DNA of 64,000 nucleotides from Hippasteria phrygiana (Eukaryota; Echinodermata; Asteroidea; Valvatida; Goniasteridae), in contig JAZGUH010000147.1 of NCBI GenBank assembly GCA_037893225.1, positions 157,501 through 221,500 of the forward strand, in the 5' to 3' direction. Shown here one piece after another: positions 10,994-21,353 of the stretch. The position numbers and the translations under genes were made by a program. The notes beneath the pieces were generated by a model that did no database searches, had not been told where the DNA came from, and saw only the letters and a program-made list of their open reading frames with translations. How positions within the stretch are numbered: position 1 is the first letter of the stretch; the number at the start of each line of letters is the position of its first letter.

Positions 10994-11255
10994 CAGCCGT
11001 TCCCGAAAAGCCTCCCACCGTCAGCCTGTAGTTGTCGCTCCCATCAGCGACACTGAAGTTGTCGTAGACGGCATAGGCAGAGGTGCCATCGAAGTCCGCG
11101 ATGTCTACCCTTAGTTTGTAGTCGCCCTGAGCGGTGAGTCGGTGCAGGTTGTCATTGCCGAGCCAGAACTCACCGTCTAGATCGCCGAACCCCTGACGGT
11201 AGCTCTCCCAGTCAAGGTAGAAGTCAACGGAGCCGTCCTGGCGACGCTGAAACAC
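10994..11255 (-). CDS. FReD copy A exon 2
   Basis: 262 bp with acceptor CTGTAG and donor G|GTAAGG. It encodes the fibrinogen-domain core starting VFQRRQDGS and running through [20 protein letters not shown] to GGFSGTAG. The frame enters at phase 0 and leaves at phase 1, matching exon 3. Confidence 0.9.
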
Positions 11256-11499
11256 CTACAGAGAATTGAGGGATACACATTTACGATAGTAAAGATTTAA
11301 ATCGATAGCAATTGAAACCGATTGAAAAACAGGGGCCGAATCTACCCCCGGAATTTTTGGCGATGTTGTCGCAGTCATTTTGTTGTTCGTCATGAGCCAT
11401 GAGCCTTTATAATTTTATTGATCGAAGCTCCATCCATCATTGCTTTTAATTCAAAACTAACCCTGATAACCTCTGGGGAAAAAAATCAAAGTCACTACT

Positions 11500-11695
11500 T
11501 CACAGTCTAAAAACTGTGTGTATAGCAATTAAACACATTAAAAACATTACGTGTCCAATTCCTAAACATCAATGTTCAATGGCTAAACACTATCCGTCAA
11601 TACACTAAACATGTTTAGTATGGAAACGTGTTTACAAACTGTTAGTAAGAAAGTGTTTAGTGTGTAATTGCTAAACACTGTTTTTGCAGTGTGGT
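11500..11695. mobile_element. MITE with AGTTTTTAGAGTGTG-type ends
   Basis: Ends resemble CACAGTCTAAAAACTGTG and CACTGTTTTTGCAGTGTGG, with inverted AATTAAACAC and GTGTTTAATTG-type segments inside. It lies in FReD intron 1 and is shared with block B (44955-45150). Fragments of the same family are at 22290-22345 and 47628-47690. Confidence 0.6.
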
Positions 11696-12228
11696 AATAG
11701 ACCTGTTCAACCCGTTGCATTCGTGAAGTCATGAGGGGATGAAACAGCGCGCTGTTGTACAACAGCATTCAGTTCAATACATACGAGTTTTGATGATGTC
11801 AATTTGTGCCTTTTTTTGTGACAAACACAAAGACTATATTTTAACTTACAAGGAAACAACGATGGTTTCCTTTAGGTCCCTGATACAATGTAAAAACAAT
11901 CATCAAAATAAGCATCTACGTGCGATATGCATTTCTTAGGAGACACCATTTCTACGATGTCGTAATCTTCCACATGTGAACGCGGTAAACAATGAAAGTC
12001 ATTGCTATTTCAAATCACTGGCATACATAGTAAGTGTAGTGCACTACCGGATGTACACGCAATCCTGAATTCATTTTTTGTATGATCTTTCTTGTTATAG
12101 TCATCAACCACATGCTACGCTTGGGTCATAATAATTATTATAAGCCATAGTTAGGATTCTCTTCGACCTGAGATACAAGCAAGTTACAATATGTATTGGT
12201 AATTTAAGCATGCATCCTATTTACTTAC

Positions 12229-12351
12229 GGTCCACCCACCACCGTCTGTCTCCATATCGCAGTACACTGCGATCGGTTTACCATCGTCTCGAGGGTCGAC
12301 CATGTACACGCCACTGGTAGTCACACCCTTTGCCAAAACCTCCGAACAATC
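12229..12351 (-). CDS. FReD copy A exon 1 (domain start)
   Basis: 123 bp with acceptor TTTTCAAG and donor ACC|GTAAGT. It encodes [16 protein letters not shown] and then [18 protein letters not shown], the standard N-terminal part of a fibrinogen domain. It is identical in copy B (45677-45799). Confidence 0.9.
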
Positions 12352-12513
12352 CTTGAAAACATAACTCGATTCAAAAATAAAGAGAAATGTATTGAATATT
12401 GAGAAAATCTTTTTGAAATAGAAATATTATAGCAACATGTCTCTTGATATTTATTTGTTTGGCTTTGTTGAGTTTAGGACCCCGTTCCTATAAGCAAACG
12501 AAAACCCACTTAC

Positions 12514-12546
12514 GAGAAAGACTGAGATTGCGTGTAACATCACCAT
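12514..12546 (-). CDS. Possible signal-peptide exon of FReD copy A
   Basis: MVMLHAISVFL followed by a strong GTAAGT donor in phase 0, which fits the domain-start exon only about 160 bp away. Eleven residues is short for a signal peptide, so the true start may lie upstream or in another exon. Copy B has [11 protein letters not shown] at 45963-45995. Confidence 0.4.
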
Positions 12547-12892
12547 GTGAAATAAATATCTTCGAGGAAGATGTGTGGCTCCGAAATGAACCGGGATGAG
12601 TGTGTAACTCGACGTTTCGGACAGTGTGCTCTGTCCGTCCTCAGGAGTGTGAGTGATGTGATGAGGAGTTGCTGCAGCTTTTATGCCTTCTGGGTACCTA
12701 GTGGGGTATGACGACTGGATGCTGTTCTGTACTGCGTCATACAGTAGCTTGTTGGGTGGCGTGGGTGTAGGATATATAGTGCTTGAGGAGTTGGGACATG
12801 ATGTCCACTTTTCACTTTTTGGACTCACCTCAGTAGAGCGCGATGACACAATATCAACAGAAATAATGATGTGAAAAGTGGACAGGGTTTTG

Positions 12893-13240
12893 ATTTTCCG
12901 AAATATTCGGAAACGTTGGGAAGTTTCAAAAGTTGGACATTTTCATGTCAACAAGATGGTCGATCTTGGACTAGGGGTTTCAGGGTATTTCAGTGATTGC
13001 TTAAGAAGAGAAAATACACTTTTAATGACAGTGATTGTAAGTAATCTGAACTACAGATACTAGAAACCTTGTTTTGCTGGTGGGGGAATTCTCATTATGC
13101 CCAAACAAAGATTTTACAATAACAGATGTGAAGGGGTTTGACACATTGAGATTAAATTAGACAGAAATTACTAGAATGACCGCATCCAGCGTTAACATGC
13201 GTATATCATTCTAGCCAATTAAGCCCTACGAATGTCCCAG
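12893..13240. repeat. Dispersed repeat, at least four copies
   Basis: The segment from GGACATTTTCATG through TTGTTTTGCTGGTGGGGG to TGTGAAGGGGTTTGACAC recurs at about 16386-16620, 46345-46690 and 50050-50370. No coding capacity was seen. Its position at two places in each block shows that it spread before the A/B duplication. Confidence 0.7.
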
Positions 13241-13599
13241 CCAACCAACAAAACAAACGGAAAGTGGGCAGGGTTTTGATTTTGGGGGAAAATTATGGGT
13301 AAAAAAGATGACTCCGACAAACACACACAAACTGAAACCAAACATGGCGACAGTGCCCGAACTGGTTCGGTAGACCGTCGCAGATTGGTTGATGAAAGTT
13401 TTATTTAAAAGCTATTCTCATGTCCAAAATAGCGAGTGTGAGTGTCGATTCGCATGCTCGCCACTGGAAAGAAAACCAGTTAATAAAAGTCGTATTTTCT
13501 TCCAAAACACTCTTCAAAAATTTAAAAAAAAATTAGGGTCAGTATAATTAAGCGAACGTTGTCCGAGGCTTTATACTTTGGAGCAACAAACCTTTTTTT

Positions 13600-14170
13600 A
13601 AATAGAAAAACGGGATGTCCTAAACTCTACAATCGCCAGAAAAACGGCGATCATGAATGCTCATGAGCATTTCAGAGGTGTCCATTTGCCAATATAATTT
13701 CAGTGCAATCCAAGAGGCTGGAGGAAAAATCACAGTCTTACGCCTGCCTGCATGACTCGAACCCACGACCTCCTGCTTTCTAGTGCGGACGTACATGCCA
13801 GTCTCCAAAGATATCGTATTTACATTGATTGCTGACTGTGCCGTGGCTGCTACATTCAATTTGGATTCCACCACGGCACAGTCAGTTATCGAGGGTTTAA
13901 GATGTCTGCACGAGTAAACAGGAGTTAGTTGGTTTGAGTCCCACCCGCGTAAGTCTGCAATAATTATGTCGCTTCCCAGGTTGTATCGTAAAATTTGGGT
14001 GTGATCCCTGGCTACACGGCATTCTGGGTTTATGACTTCTGACTAGCGCCCACCCGAACAAAGATACTGACAATTTGGGAGACCGCCAACATAGGGCAAG
14101 ATAGCTCAGTTGGTAGAGCGCCGGTACGGTAACCCGGAGGTCGCAGGTTCGAATCCCGCTCCTGCCAGTT
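13600..14170 (+). mobile_element. tRNA-derived SINE-like repeat region
   Basis: Contains a tRNA-like head at 14095-14166 and, upstream, further B-box-like stretches (GGTTTGAGTCCCACCC near 13935). The region is shared with block B (47040-47600). Open frames over it are shadows. Confidence 0.5.
14095..14166 (+). tRNA. tRNA-Thr(GGT)-like sequence, probably a pseudogene
   Basis: A box TAGCTCAGTTGGTAGAG and B box GGTTCGAATCC are intact. Acceptor arms GGCAAGA and TCCTGCC pair with one mismatch. The anticodon loop reads ACGGTAA (GGT at the anticodon position) but lacks the invariant T33, and the anticodon stem has a mismatch. It is therefore more likely a tRNA-derived SINE head or tRNA pseudogene than a working tRNA. 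An identical copy is at 47525-47596. Confidence 0.5.
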
Positions 14171-14179
14171 TCTTTGTTC

Positions 14180-17100
14180 ACTTTGAAAATGTATTCAAAT
14201 TTACCTAGTTAGTTTCCCTTGTGGATTGTTTGACGAATTATAAGTTAAAAAGTCGTATCCTCATTGAGTGATCCCCACAATGTCGCTTCCCAAGTTGTAT
14301 GGGGTTGGGTTATATTAAAGGAACAATAGGAAACACAAAGCATTGCCCTCGGTAATAGGGAAAACACGACTACATGAAGACACAGTGCTTAACGCCACGT
14401 CGGGGAGAGCACACAAGTCTTTAAACACCTACAATCGCTGACCTCGATGTTCAGCCCCGCGGTAAGGCAAGGTTTTACATGGTACCTCGTGAATTATGGA
14501 ACTCTAACCCCGTAAAACATTTTCGGTCAACCTTAAGGGTACACGATTGGTAATCCTTCATTTGTTTTTACTGAATTATCACGAAATACCTTACTATATA
14601 GACTGTAAGTTAATAGTAGTCTCAATCATCCTGTGAAATGATGGCACTAGGTGTGCTGTCATTGTCAAGAAAAGTGGAAATTTATATCGTTTTCCAACGA
14701 TTTCCAGCTGGAAATCGTTGGAAAACTGCCCTGTATCCTTTAGTCAAGGCGCGCGTGGCTACCCGGACGAGTGGCCACCAATTAAAGCCACATCAACCAT
14801 AATATTTACAAAGTGGTAGTTTGCATTCACGAAGCAAGGCCATGGCATTTAAACCTTTTCGTTATATTGTGCAAGTCCATTAGGAGCTTAGCGTGATGAC
14901 TCCGCGCATTACCCGACAGAAACGTCCTTGCCATTTGTCATTTATATTGTCAGGTTTCCAGATATTTATGACTCGGTTTAATTATGTTTTGGTCATGAGA
15001 GATAATGCCAAAAAATTGGTGCGTTGAAAAGTTTATTTTCTGCTTCGCCACCGACTTCTTGAATCACCGAGAAGCAAACCAAATGGAATTATTCTAACTT
15101 TTGGCTTCATATCAACCGACTGAATGAGATACGACGAAGTTTTTGCAGATTCGACTTGACTCTTCCGCTACAATATATTTATACATCTCTAAAAGACATT
15201 GAATTGGTTGTATGTACATAGCATTTTCACAAGCGCTGTCCATTTTTGTCTTGCTAGACTCTTCAGCGCGAATGGAACTTTGACGAGCGCGACGGATCGA
15301 AGTCATCTTTTACGCTAACCAAGGCGTGTTTGGGCCTAAACGTTGGATGAAATCCCTGGTTTCATTTTTTACATAAAAATACGCATAAAGTAAAGAATGT
15401 ACATCAAATACAAACACCTTTTTTGAGAAAGTGAGGCTGCGTTATGTTTTTATTGATAGTTAAAAAGAAAAAAACGCCGACCCTGATTCTGTCGATCTTT
15501 TTTTTGAGGGGGGGGGGGGGGGGGGGGGTGGAGTCCTAATGCCCTCGTAATATCGACAATTCTTGACAGTGACATTGTACGTTATGATCAAGGTCAATGT
15601 CGTCTATACACAAGGCCCATTACTGCTTAACAGTCCCGTTTGTAGAATTGTTGATTGGGAGATGCATATATTATTGTAAAGTATTGCACAAGAGACGCAG
15701 AAAATGGCTCGTTGCCAGACTACAATTTTCTGTTTAGTCAAGAGCCATCCCACTCTTTTATCCTTAGCCGGCGATTGCCATTTTGCAGATCAAACAACAA
15801 AGTGAATTTAATGTAAACATAATCTAATCGCATCTCAATCTTTAGACCGCCAGAATTCCGCTGATGTGACAAATTTTCAAAACTAGTATATTTGGGGAAG
15901 GCAGGTTATGGATTTCAGAATCAGTAAAACATGCTAACAACAACGGTCGATGATACCACTAGATCTGTGCAGTTTCTATGTGAATTAAAATTCAAAGTCC
16001 CTGATGCCTGGTACTCGCGTGCATGGATGCATTTATGATTGCTGTTTCATGTCTTGTACATTTTTTTCTAGTTTTATTTTGGCTTCTTCAAATGATATCT
16101 AATAATGGTTCACCTTAGAGAAAAGAGAGCAGTTACCGATGCATTTGAGATTTTTTCTTGTTTGTTTGTTTTGCTTTCGTTTTGTTTTCCTTTTTAATGT
16201 TAAGCCTGTTGTATATGACCACGGGAGGTATGATTTTATTGAATTAGTTTTATTGCAAATTATGGCATGTAAAAATGGCGTTCTGTGTTACAAACAGAAA
16301 AAAACACCGATCAATCCATTTTGGGATTTTAAAATGTGTACATTCGAAAATCCCTAGTTGATCATATCGAAAAGTTTAATTTCGTTGAGGACTAACTACA
16401 GATATTAGAAACCTTGTTTTGCTGGTGGGGGAATTCTCATTATGCCCAAACAAAGATTTTACAATAACAGATGTGAAGGGGTTTGAAACATTTAAATTAA
16501 ATTAGACATTTTAGGTGCGAAAGCAGAAATTACTAGAATGACCGTATCCAGCGTTAACATGCGTATATCATTCTAGCCAATTAAGCCCTACGAATGTCCC
16601 AGACAACCAACAAAATATATGGAAATTTTTTATTTATGTAAACATTGTTACAGAAAAACGGTTATATTGTTACTTATTGAACGAAAATGACATTTTACCA
16701 TTTTCTAAGATCGAATAAAAATTCCCAAAATTCCAGACACCTCGAAAATTCCCGAAACTTTCCAAAATTTCCGGAAAGTTTCCGACACTTTGAAACCCTG
16801 AGTACGAGTCCAACAAACTGAGTTCCAAGAATTTGAAGACCCGAGTACGCCTACATTAGTTTGCAAAGGCGACTTTGAAACCAAGAACAAGAACGAGTAC
16901 TTCAAATATATACTTGAGTCGTGCATCTGGGGGAAAAACATATAATCTAAGAACACCAAAATGTAAAATTCTATCATTATTGGAATTAAACCGAAAATAT
17001 GTGCGTCTCGTCCAGCAGTTTTCAAATTGGTGTGGGTATGACGTTATTGTTATGTTGTTTATGAGCTTCGAAGAACTGATTCCTGAAAACCGAGTACAAG

Positions 17101-17520
17101 TACTTGTAGGTTAGTACTATTTTTAAAGCAGTTTTAGTCCGAATACATTTAAATTCTGGTACAAGTGCCGTAAATCGACTCAGAGTTATTTGCTTTTTGA
17201 GTACGTGGACCAAATCAGTACTCATTCAGTACAGTGCACGCAAACATTGTATATTGTAAAAATATATTGAACTCTAGATTGACATATCAATGCGGGAAGT
17301 TGAAAAGGTCGCGTTTTTGTGTCATTTTGGAGTCCAATATACAGTTGTGGTCGAAAGTTCACATACATTTGGAAACTGTTCCTTCAATTATACCTGGAAG
17401 TGCTCTGTTTCTTAATTTTTTTCTTTCCTAAATTATCAGTGTATCAATATAATCATGTCTCAAAAGTTCTGGGAATTTGTTTACCAAGTACGGATACATT
17501 ATCACGCTGTTGTTATCTAG
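14180..17520. other. Non-coding sequence with repeats, no gene seen
   Basis: Contains the perfect 38-bp palindrome at 14689-14726, a G run at 15508-15528 and the dispersed repeat at 16386-16620. It is collinear with about 47820-51260. Short frames here (for example minus 15112-15306) shift between copies and have no splice support. Confidence 0.6.
14689..14726. repeat. Perfect 38-bp palindrome
   Basis: GTTTTCCAACGATTTCCAG followed by its exact reverse complement. It is the same dispersed element as 1947-1981 but with a different six-base centre. Block B has the identical palindrome at 48205-48242. Confidence 0.9.
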
Positions 17521-18431
17521 TCACTTACCAGTGTAAGGATTTCTACGCCGTCCAGGACAGTTTTTCCGTATCTCTTTCATGGCTTGCTTCATCCAGTGCT
17601 TAGGGTCAGGATTGTTAGGATCAGGTTGCGGCGGAGGACCGAAGTAGCATGTCCTCGCCTGGCCGTCCACGCAGTGCAGAGCCACTGTGGAATGAAGAAG
17701 GGGGAAATGCACTCATTGCCCGCTCGAAAAGAAAATATTACATGATTTACGCAACCAGGCAAAAGACAGCAGCAATTTCCCTCGCTTTGTTAAAAAACCT
17801 AAATTATAAATTAACGCTGTAGACATAACTATCGAGTTTTATCAGCAACTGTTCGAAAGTAAGTACCGCTTGGCACGCATGTCGTATTCGGTGCCAAATT
17901 CAGCTAAATAGTTTGCCGGTAATTGATTTATTCTTAAAATTTAGGCTCTTGAGATGATACAAATGGGGAAATTTTGCTTATTTAAACAATCGTCAGTTTT
18001 GCATTACCTCTTGCGAACGGACAATTTTCATTTAATCCTCACTGAATAATCAGGGACTAAATTTATAAAAGGAAAAAATAACCGATGACCAATGCGGAAC
18101 TTCTTTTAGTCTAATTTCGTTTGATTTAAATGTTTTTTTCTTCTATTTTTATTAGTATATTTGGACATCAATCATCTGAATTCATGTCATTTATCCATGC
18201 TTGCTATTCGACATGGACATTCAATACAATTTAATTTCTCCATATCAAAGTCGATTATTCTACAATTGACAGGACTAATGTAAATCCAATACAGAAATTA
18301 CAAACATCTATAGTACACTAAGATATAACAGCACATATGCGGCTTTTCATTAGCGATGTAAACAAAAGTTTAAAAGTCAACAACTTACCAAACACAGTTA
18401 GGATAAGCGATACCAAAGGCAAATATGACAT
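17521..18431 (-). CDS. Small secreted cationic peptide gene, copy A
   Basis: Two exons: 18389-18431 (start MSYLPLVSLILTVF, phase 1, donor G|GTAAGT) and 17521-17684 (acceptor TTCCACAG). The join restores GTG (Val) and one continuous signal peptide ending near CVDGQA. The mature part begins RTCYFGPPPQ, has one DPKHWMKQAMKEIRKNCPG stretch, then RRRNPYTGK and a stop. It is about 44 residues long, with two cysteines, proline-rich then basic. The final GGTAAGTGA is also a good splice donor, so a further exon is possible. I recognise no family; a chemokine-like resemblance is weak. Comparison with copy B (five silent changes, one replacement, one 9-bp in-frame indel) argues for a real gene. Confidence 0.7.
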
Positions 18432-18435
18432 CTTG

Positions 18436-18819
18436 TGAGTACAGTCTGTTACCTACGTTGATCAGTAATGTTGACTTCCAGTTTTATTTGGAAAAGAAAC
18501 CAAACAACGCAACGAGAACTAGGCAGACACTTCCCCAACCCAAAGTCAGTTTCTCCCTGTCTAACCGGACCCCGAGCCAAGGAATATTATAGCATGTTCA
18601 GATAAAGTGTAGGCATATAATATGCAGCAAGGGCAGATCATTCCGTTGCCAGCTCTACACTGGTGTGAATCGCGCACGAGCTTCTCACGGTGAGTCAACC
18701 AATCACAGATGAGATTTTTGTATCGACGACGCAAACGGTAACCTATTAACAGCAAAAGCACGTTGGCGTGCAGTGCGCATGATCTGAAGTCAGCTCCTAT
18801 TGGATGATGCTTTGTGTTT
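18436..18819. other. 5' flank of the secreted-peptide gene, end of block A
   Basis: Shared with 51976-52361. It contains two TATA-like AT stretches but no certain promoter. A basal promoter presumably lies here; none can be fixed from sequence alone. Confidence 0.4.
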
Positions 18820-19421
18820 AATAATCGGCCACGCATACGTCAAACCGAAAGCCTAATCACGTATTTGTAATCGTTTAAATGGAACGTTATGCACATTCAT
18901 TTATTTGAATGATACAAAATGAAATCGAATGCTAGTTTTTGCGAAAATGAAATTAAATTCAAGTTTTACAAACATTTATGCACATCTTGCGAAATCGTCC
19001 GGGAAAACCTATATAACTGGATGTATTTTCGGCATATCGATGGTTTAACGCTATATCATTAAAAATGGCTCAGCTTGACTCAATTAATGATTTACTTTAA
19101 TTTCATTTCTTTCTTCAAAAGGATCCCTTAAAGGAACCATGCTTCTCAAATTGACCGGATCACATTTTATTTCATAAATAAATTCATTTATATGTATTAA
19201 ATGTGACTTAAAAGCCAAACTGGTTCAAGCGAAGTTTTAGTGTGATTATTTGCCGCTCAAAAATTTAACCCCCCTTTTTGAAATTTGTTGAGACTCAAAT
19301 TGAGGGCGCTGTTCGTGACGTAGACCGAGGCACCGAAATTCATGGATCGACTCGATAGTCTGAACCCGGCCCGTATACACACACTAGGTCTACGCGTGCA
19401 ATTTCGTACGTTGCAACAACA
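18820..19421. other. Single-copy sequence downstream of the THAP exon
   Basis: Start of the region not duplicated in block B. Bases near 19092-19130 (TTTACTTTAATTTCATTTCT then CTTCAAAAGGATCC) recur at 20290-20330, so the THAP exon is flanked by a direct repeat of about 38 bp. Confidence 0.55.
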
Positions 19422-20015
19422 ACTAACATCGAACTTACCCTGATTTTCTCCCTTTTAGCGAAGGGAATGGGCCGTTTAACTGCTTTCGCCTTTATCTTAC
19501 TCACATCTGGGAACTTTGTTGGGATGGCAGTGGACTTGAGCATATTTTTAATGGTCATCCCAAAGGATTTGAAAATACCAGTATCGAAACACGACGGCTC
19601 AAAGTAGTCGCTACATAACGCTGAAAAGCTGCTGGGGCCGGACCCCTTTGCTCTACTTGTTAGCTTCACTTTCGCCGTCCAAATTCTCCGATATTTCGCT
19701 TCAGTTGGAAATAAATGAACTAACATCGAACTTACCCTGATTTTCTCCCTTTTAGCGAAGGGAATGGGCCGTTTAACTGCTTTCGCCTTTATCTTACTCA
19801 CATCTGGGAACTTTGTTGGGATGGCAGTGGACTTGAGCATATTTTTAATGGTCATCCCAAAGGATTTGAAAATACCAGTATCGAAACACGACGGCTCAAA
19901 GTAGTCGCTACATAACGCTGAAAAGCTGCTGGGGCCGGACCCCTTTGCTCTACTTGTTAGCTTCACTTTCGCCGTCCAAATTCTCCGATATTTCGCTTCA
20001 GTTGGAAATAAATGA
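19422..20015 (-). repeat. Perfect 297-bp tandem duplication within the THAP exon
   Basis: 19422-19718 and 19719-20015 are identical as far as I can read. The unit is 99 codons, so the frame stays open through both. Each copy carries most of the THAP domain plus the splice donor and a few intron bases. The downstream copy therefore lies in the intron if the first donor is used. Confidence 0.92.
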
Positions 20016-20074
20016 AGGCTTACTCCACCCGTCGTTGTTTTGCTGCACCCAGCAGTCACACACCTTGTTGGCAT
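19736..20074 (-). CDS. THAP-domain protein, first exon
   Basis: Starts MPTRCVTAGC, the C-x4-C of a THAP C2CH zinc finger. Then come HLFPTEAKYRRIW, LCSDYFEPSCF and the closing box AIPTKF (residues 84-89). THAP domains bind DNA and occur in transcription factors and P-element-type transposases. The canonical C-x2-H pair is C55-S-D-Y58 here, so the histidine ligand is replaced by tyrosine. The exon ends at a CAGG|GTAAGT donor at 19736; later exons were not found. If read without splicing, the frame runs into a second copy of the same sequence. It is host gene or transposon-derived, undecided. Confidence 0.75.
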
Positions 20075-20398
20075 GGCCGAAAAACACTATATTTTGCTTA
20101 GATTTTGGACGAAGAATTTTCGCCGTACAATGTACGTACACACAATGCATACCCGTGATGAATGGGTAATGTGCCTCGATCAACGTCACACACTTATGTT
20201 AATAAGGGTCCCACTCAGCAGGGGGCGGAGTAGCTTGGACAAACATTTAAAAAAATTGTTTTCTCATATTTAATCTGGGAAATAAAATTATTTACTTTAA
20301 TTTCATTTCTTTCTTTCTTCAAAAGGATCCATCAAACCTTACAAACACACAGAGATTTGAGCACATTACATCAATACTTCGTCAATGAGAGACGTTCA

Positions 20399-20784
20399 GA
20401 CGCTGGTGGAAGCAGGCCATACCGGTGTCACGGTCTCGTCAGTTTATCGGGTGAGCCCAGTTTTCCTTCACTCGAGCGCACCTTGTAGTATTACTGGACT
20501 CATTATTGGACTCAGTTTATCGGGTGAGCCCAGATTTCCGGAACACTATTTAACGCTATAAAAGCCTAGCAAATGAATGCGCAGTGATGCAATTATAAAG
20601 GTTAAATAGCGTTAATCTTTCGGAAAACTGGGCACACTGGATAACTGAGACCACTGACACCGGTCCTTTTTGCTAGTTCTGATCATGCGCGCGTAGTTCT
20701 GAACATGGAAACGTTATTTTGAGTATGCGCACGACTGGGAAGAACAATAGAAAATTACCGGCACGTCTGCTGCCACCAGCGTCT
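20399..20784. mobile_element. Foldback MITE-like element
   Basis: AGACGCTGGTGGAAGCAGG at the left matches CTGCTGCCACCAGCGTCT at the right in inverse. Inside, ACCGGTGTCACGGTCTC pairs with GAGACCACTGACACCGGT, and TCGGGTGAGCCCAGTTTTCC has an inverse near 20624. An internal direct repeat of the GTGAGCCCAG segment is present at about 20450 and 20523. No coding capacity; no target duplication identified. Confidence 0.65.
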
Positions 20785-21120
20785 CAAAAGTTTCCCACGT
20801 CTGTTTGACTGTTTCACACATAATTAATTTTAAAATTGGTCCAATTAAATCAGCAGGTTTATCATCTATACTTCTTGAATATCCCTATTGATAATGATCA
20901 GAATTATCGTTGATATTTCCTGATCGTATGTTAAACAACACGACTTGCTTGTTCTCAAAAGTGAAACAATTTGGGGTTTTGGAAGGCTTGTTTTCTTATT
21001 GCAGCACAATCAGCTTGCGCAAAAAGAGTCAAGAGCAGACTGCTGTGGCAAATATATAAAATAAACTCTGGATAATATTTTGTTTTTGCTTGTTCTCTCT
21101 ACAACCATACGCCGTGCAAA

Positions 21121-21351
21121 TACAGGTCTTATTTTGCCTATGGGTGAGAATAAAACAAAGAAGTTAAATGGCGCCACCAACGGTGACAAAGTGTGTCAGC
21201 ACCCCCCCACCCCCCCCCCCCCCCCCTCCCCCCCCCCCCCCCCACCCCCTTGCAATTTTTTTACGCAGACGAAACATTTTGGGAGTCACCTTTCTGGGCA
21301 AATTTTAAACCCCCCCCCCCTTCCGCAAGAAATCCTGGATCCGCCCCTGTG
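21121..21351. mobile_element. hAT-like MITE, 5'-truncated
   Basis: Same interior as 4745-4926 (TCTTATTTTGCCTATGGG, AAATGGCGCCACCAAC, long C runs) and the same right end CTGGATCCGCCCCTG. The left terminus is missing. Confidence 0.7.
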
Positions 21352-21353
21352 GT

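Larger units (their letters stand above)
8954..12546 (-). pseudogene. Fibrinogen-domain (FReD) lectin gene, copy A, premature stop
   Basis: Four exons fit on the minus strand with consistent phases: a possible signal exon (12514-12546), 12229-12351, 10994-11255 and 8954-9207. All have GT/AG borders. The joined product would be about 223 residues, close to a bare fibrinogen C-terminal domain. Such secreted lectins (ficolin and tachylectin type) bind acetylated sugars on microbes. Landmarks are [19 protein letters not shown] over the exon 1/2 join, [12 protein letters not shown], the calcium-site motif KDRDNDD, and GAWWYSDCY. In the last exon a TGA (9068-9070) replaces the GGA glycine codon kept in copy B, within the SNLNG motif. 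It would remove about the last 38 residues, so this copy is probably non-functional or polymorphic. Confidence 0.85.
1..18819. repeat. Segmental duplication, block A
   Basis: This block is collinear with 37579-52361 (block B) at about 96-98% identity by eye. Its first 2343 bases also match 30207-32588 and 37579-39941. It carries the lectin gene copy A and the secreted-peptide gene copy A. It is about 4 kb longer than B, mostly because of two insertions missing from B, at 3493-5691 and 6948-8945. Homology ends abruptly after GCTTTGTGTTT at 18819 (52361 in B). The sequence cannot separate a true duplication from two haplotypes placed in series by an assembler. Confidence 0.95.

Noticed and set aside
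12451..12849. 132-codon minus-strand frame as a separate gene
   Set aside because: Only its MVMLHAISVFL part next to a good donor makes sense, as a possible signal exon of the lectin; the rest is low-complexity and unsupported.
13897..14181. 94-codon minus-strand frame, identical at 47327-47611
   Set aside because: It is the antisense of the tRNA-like SINE region, a common false gene call.
17521..17684. Chemokine identity for the secreted peptide
   Set aside because: The helix-like DPKHW-MKQAMKEI segment is suggestive, but there is no CC or CXC pair and no exon for one was found in the intron.
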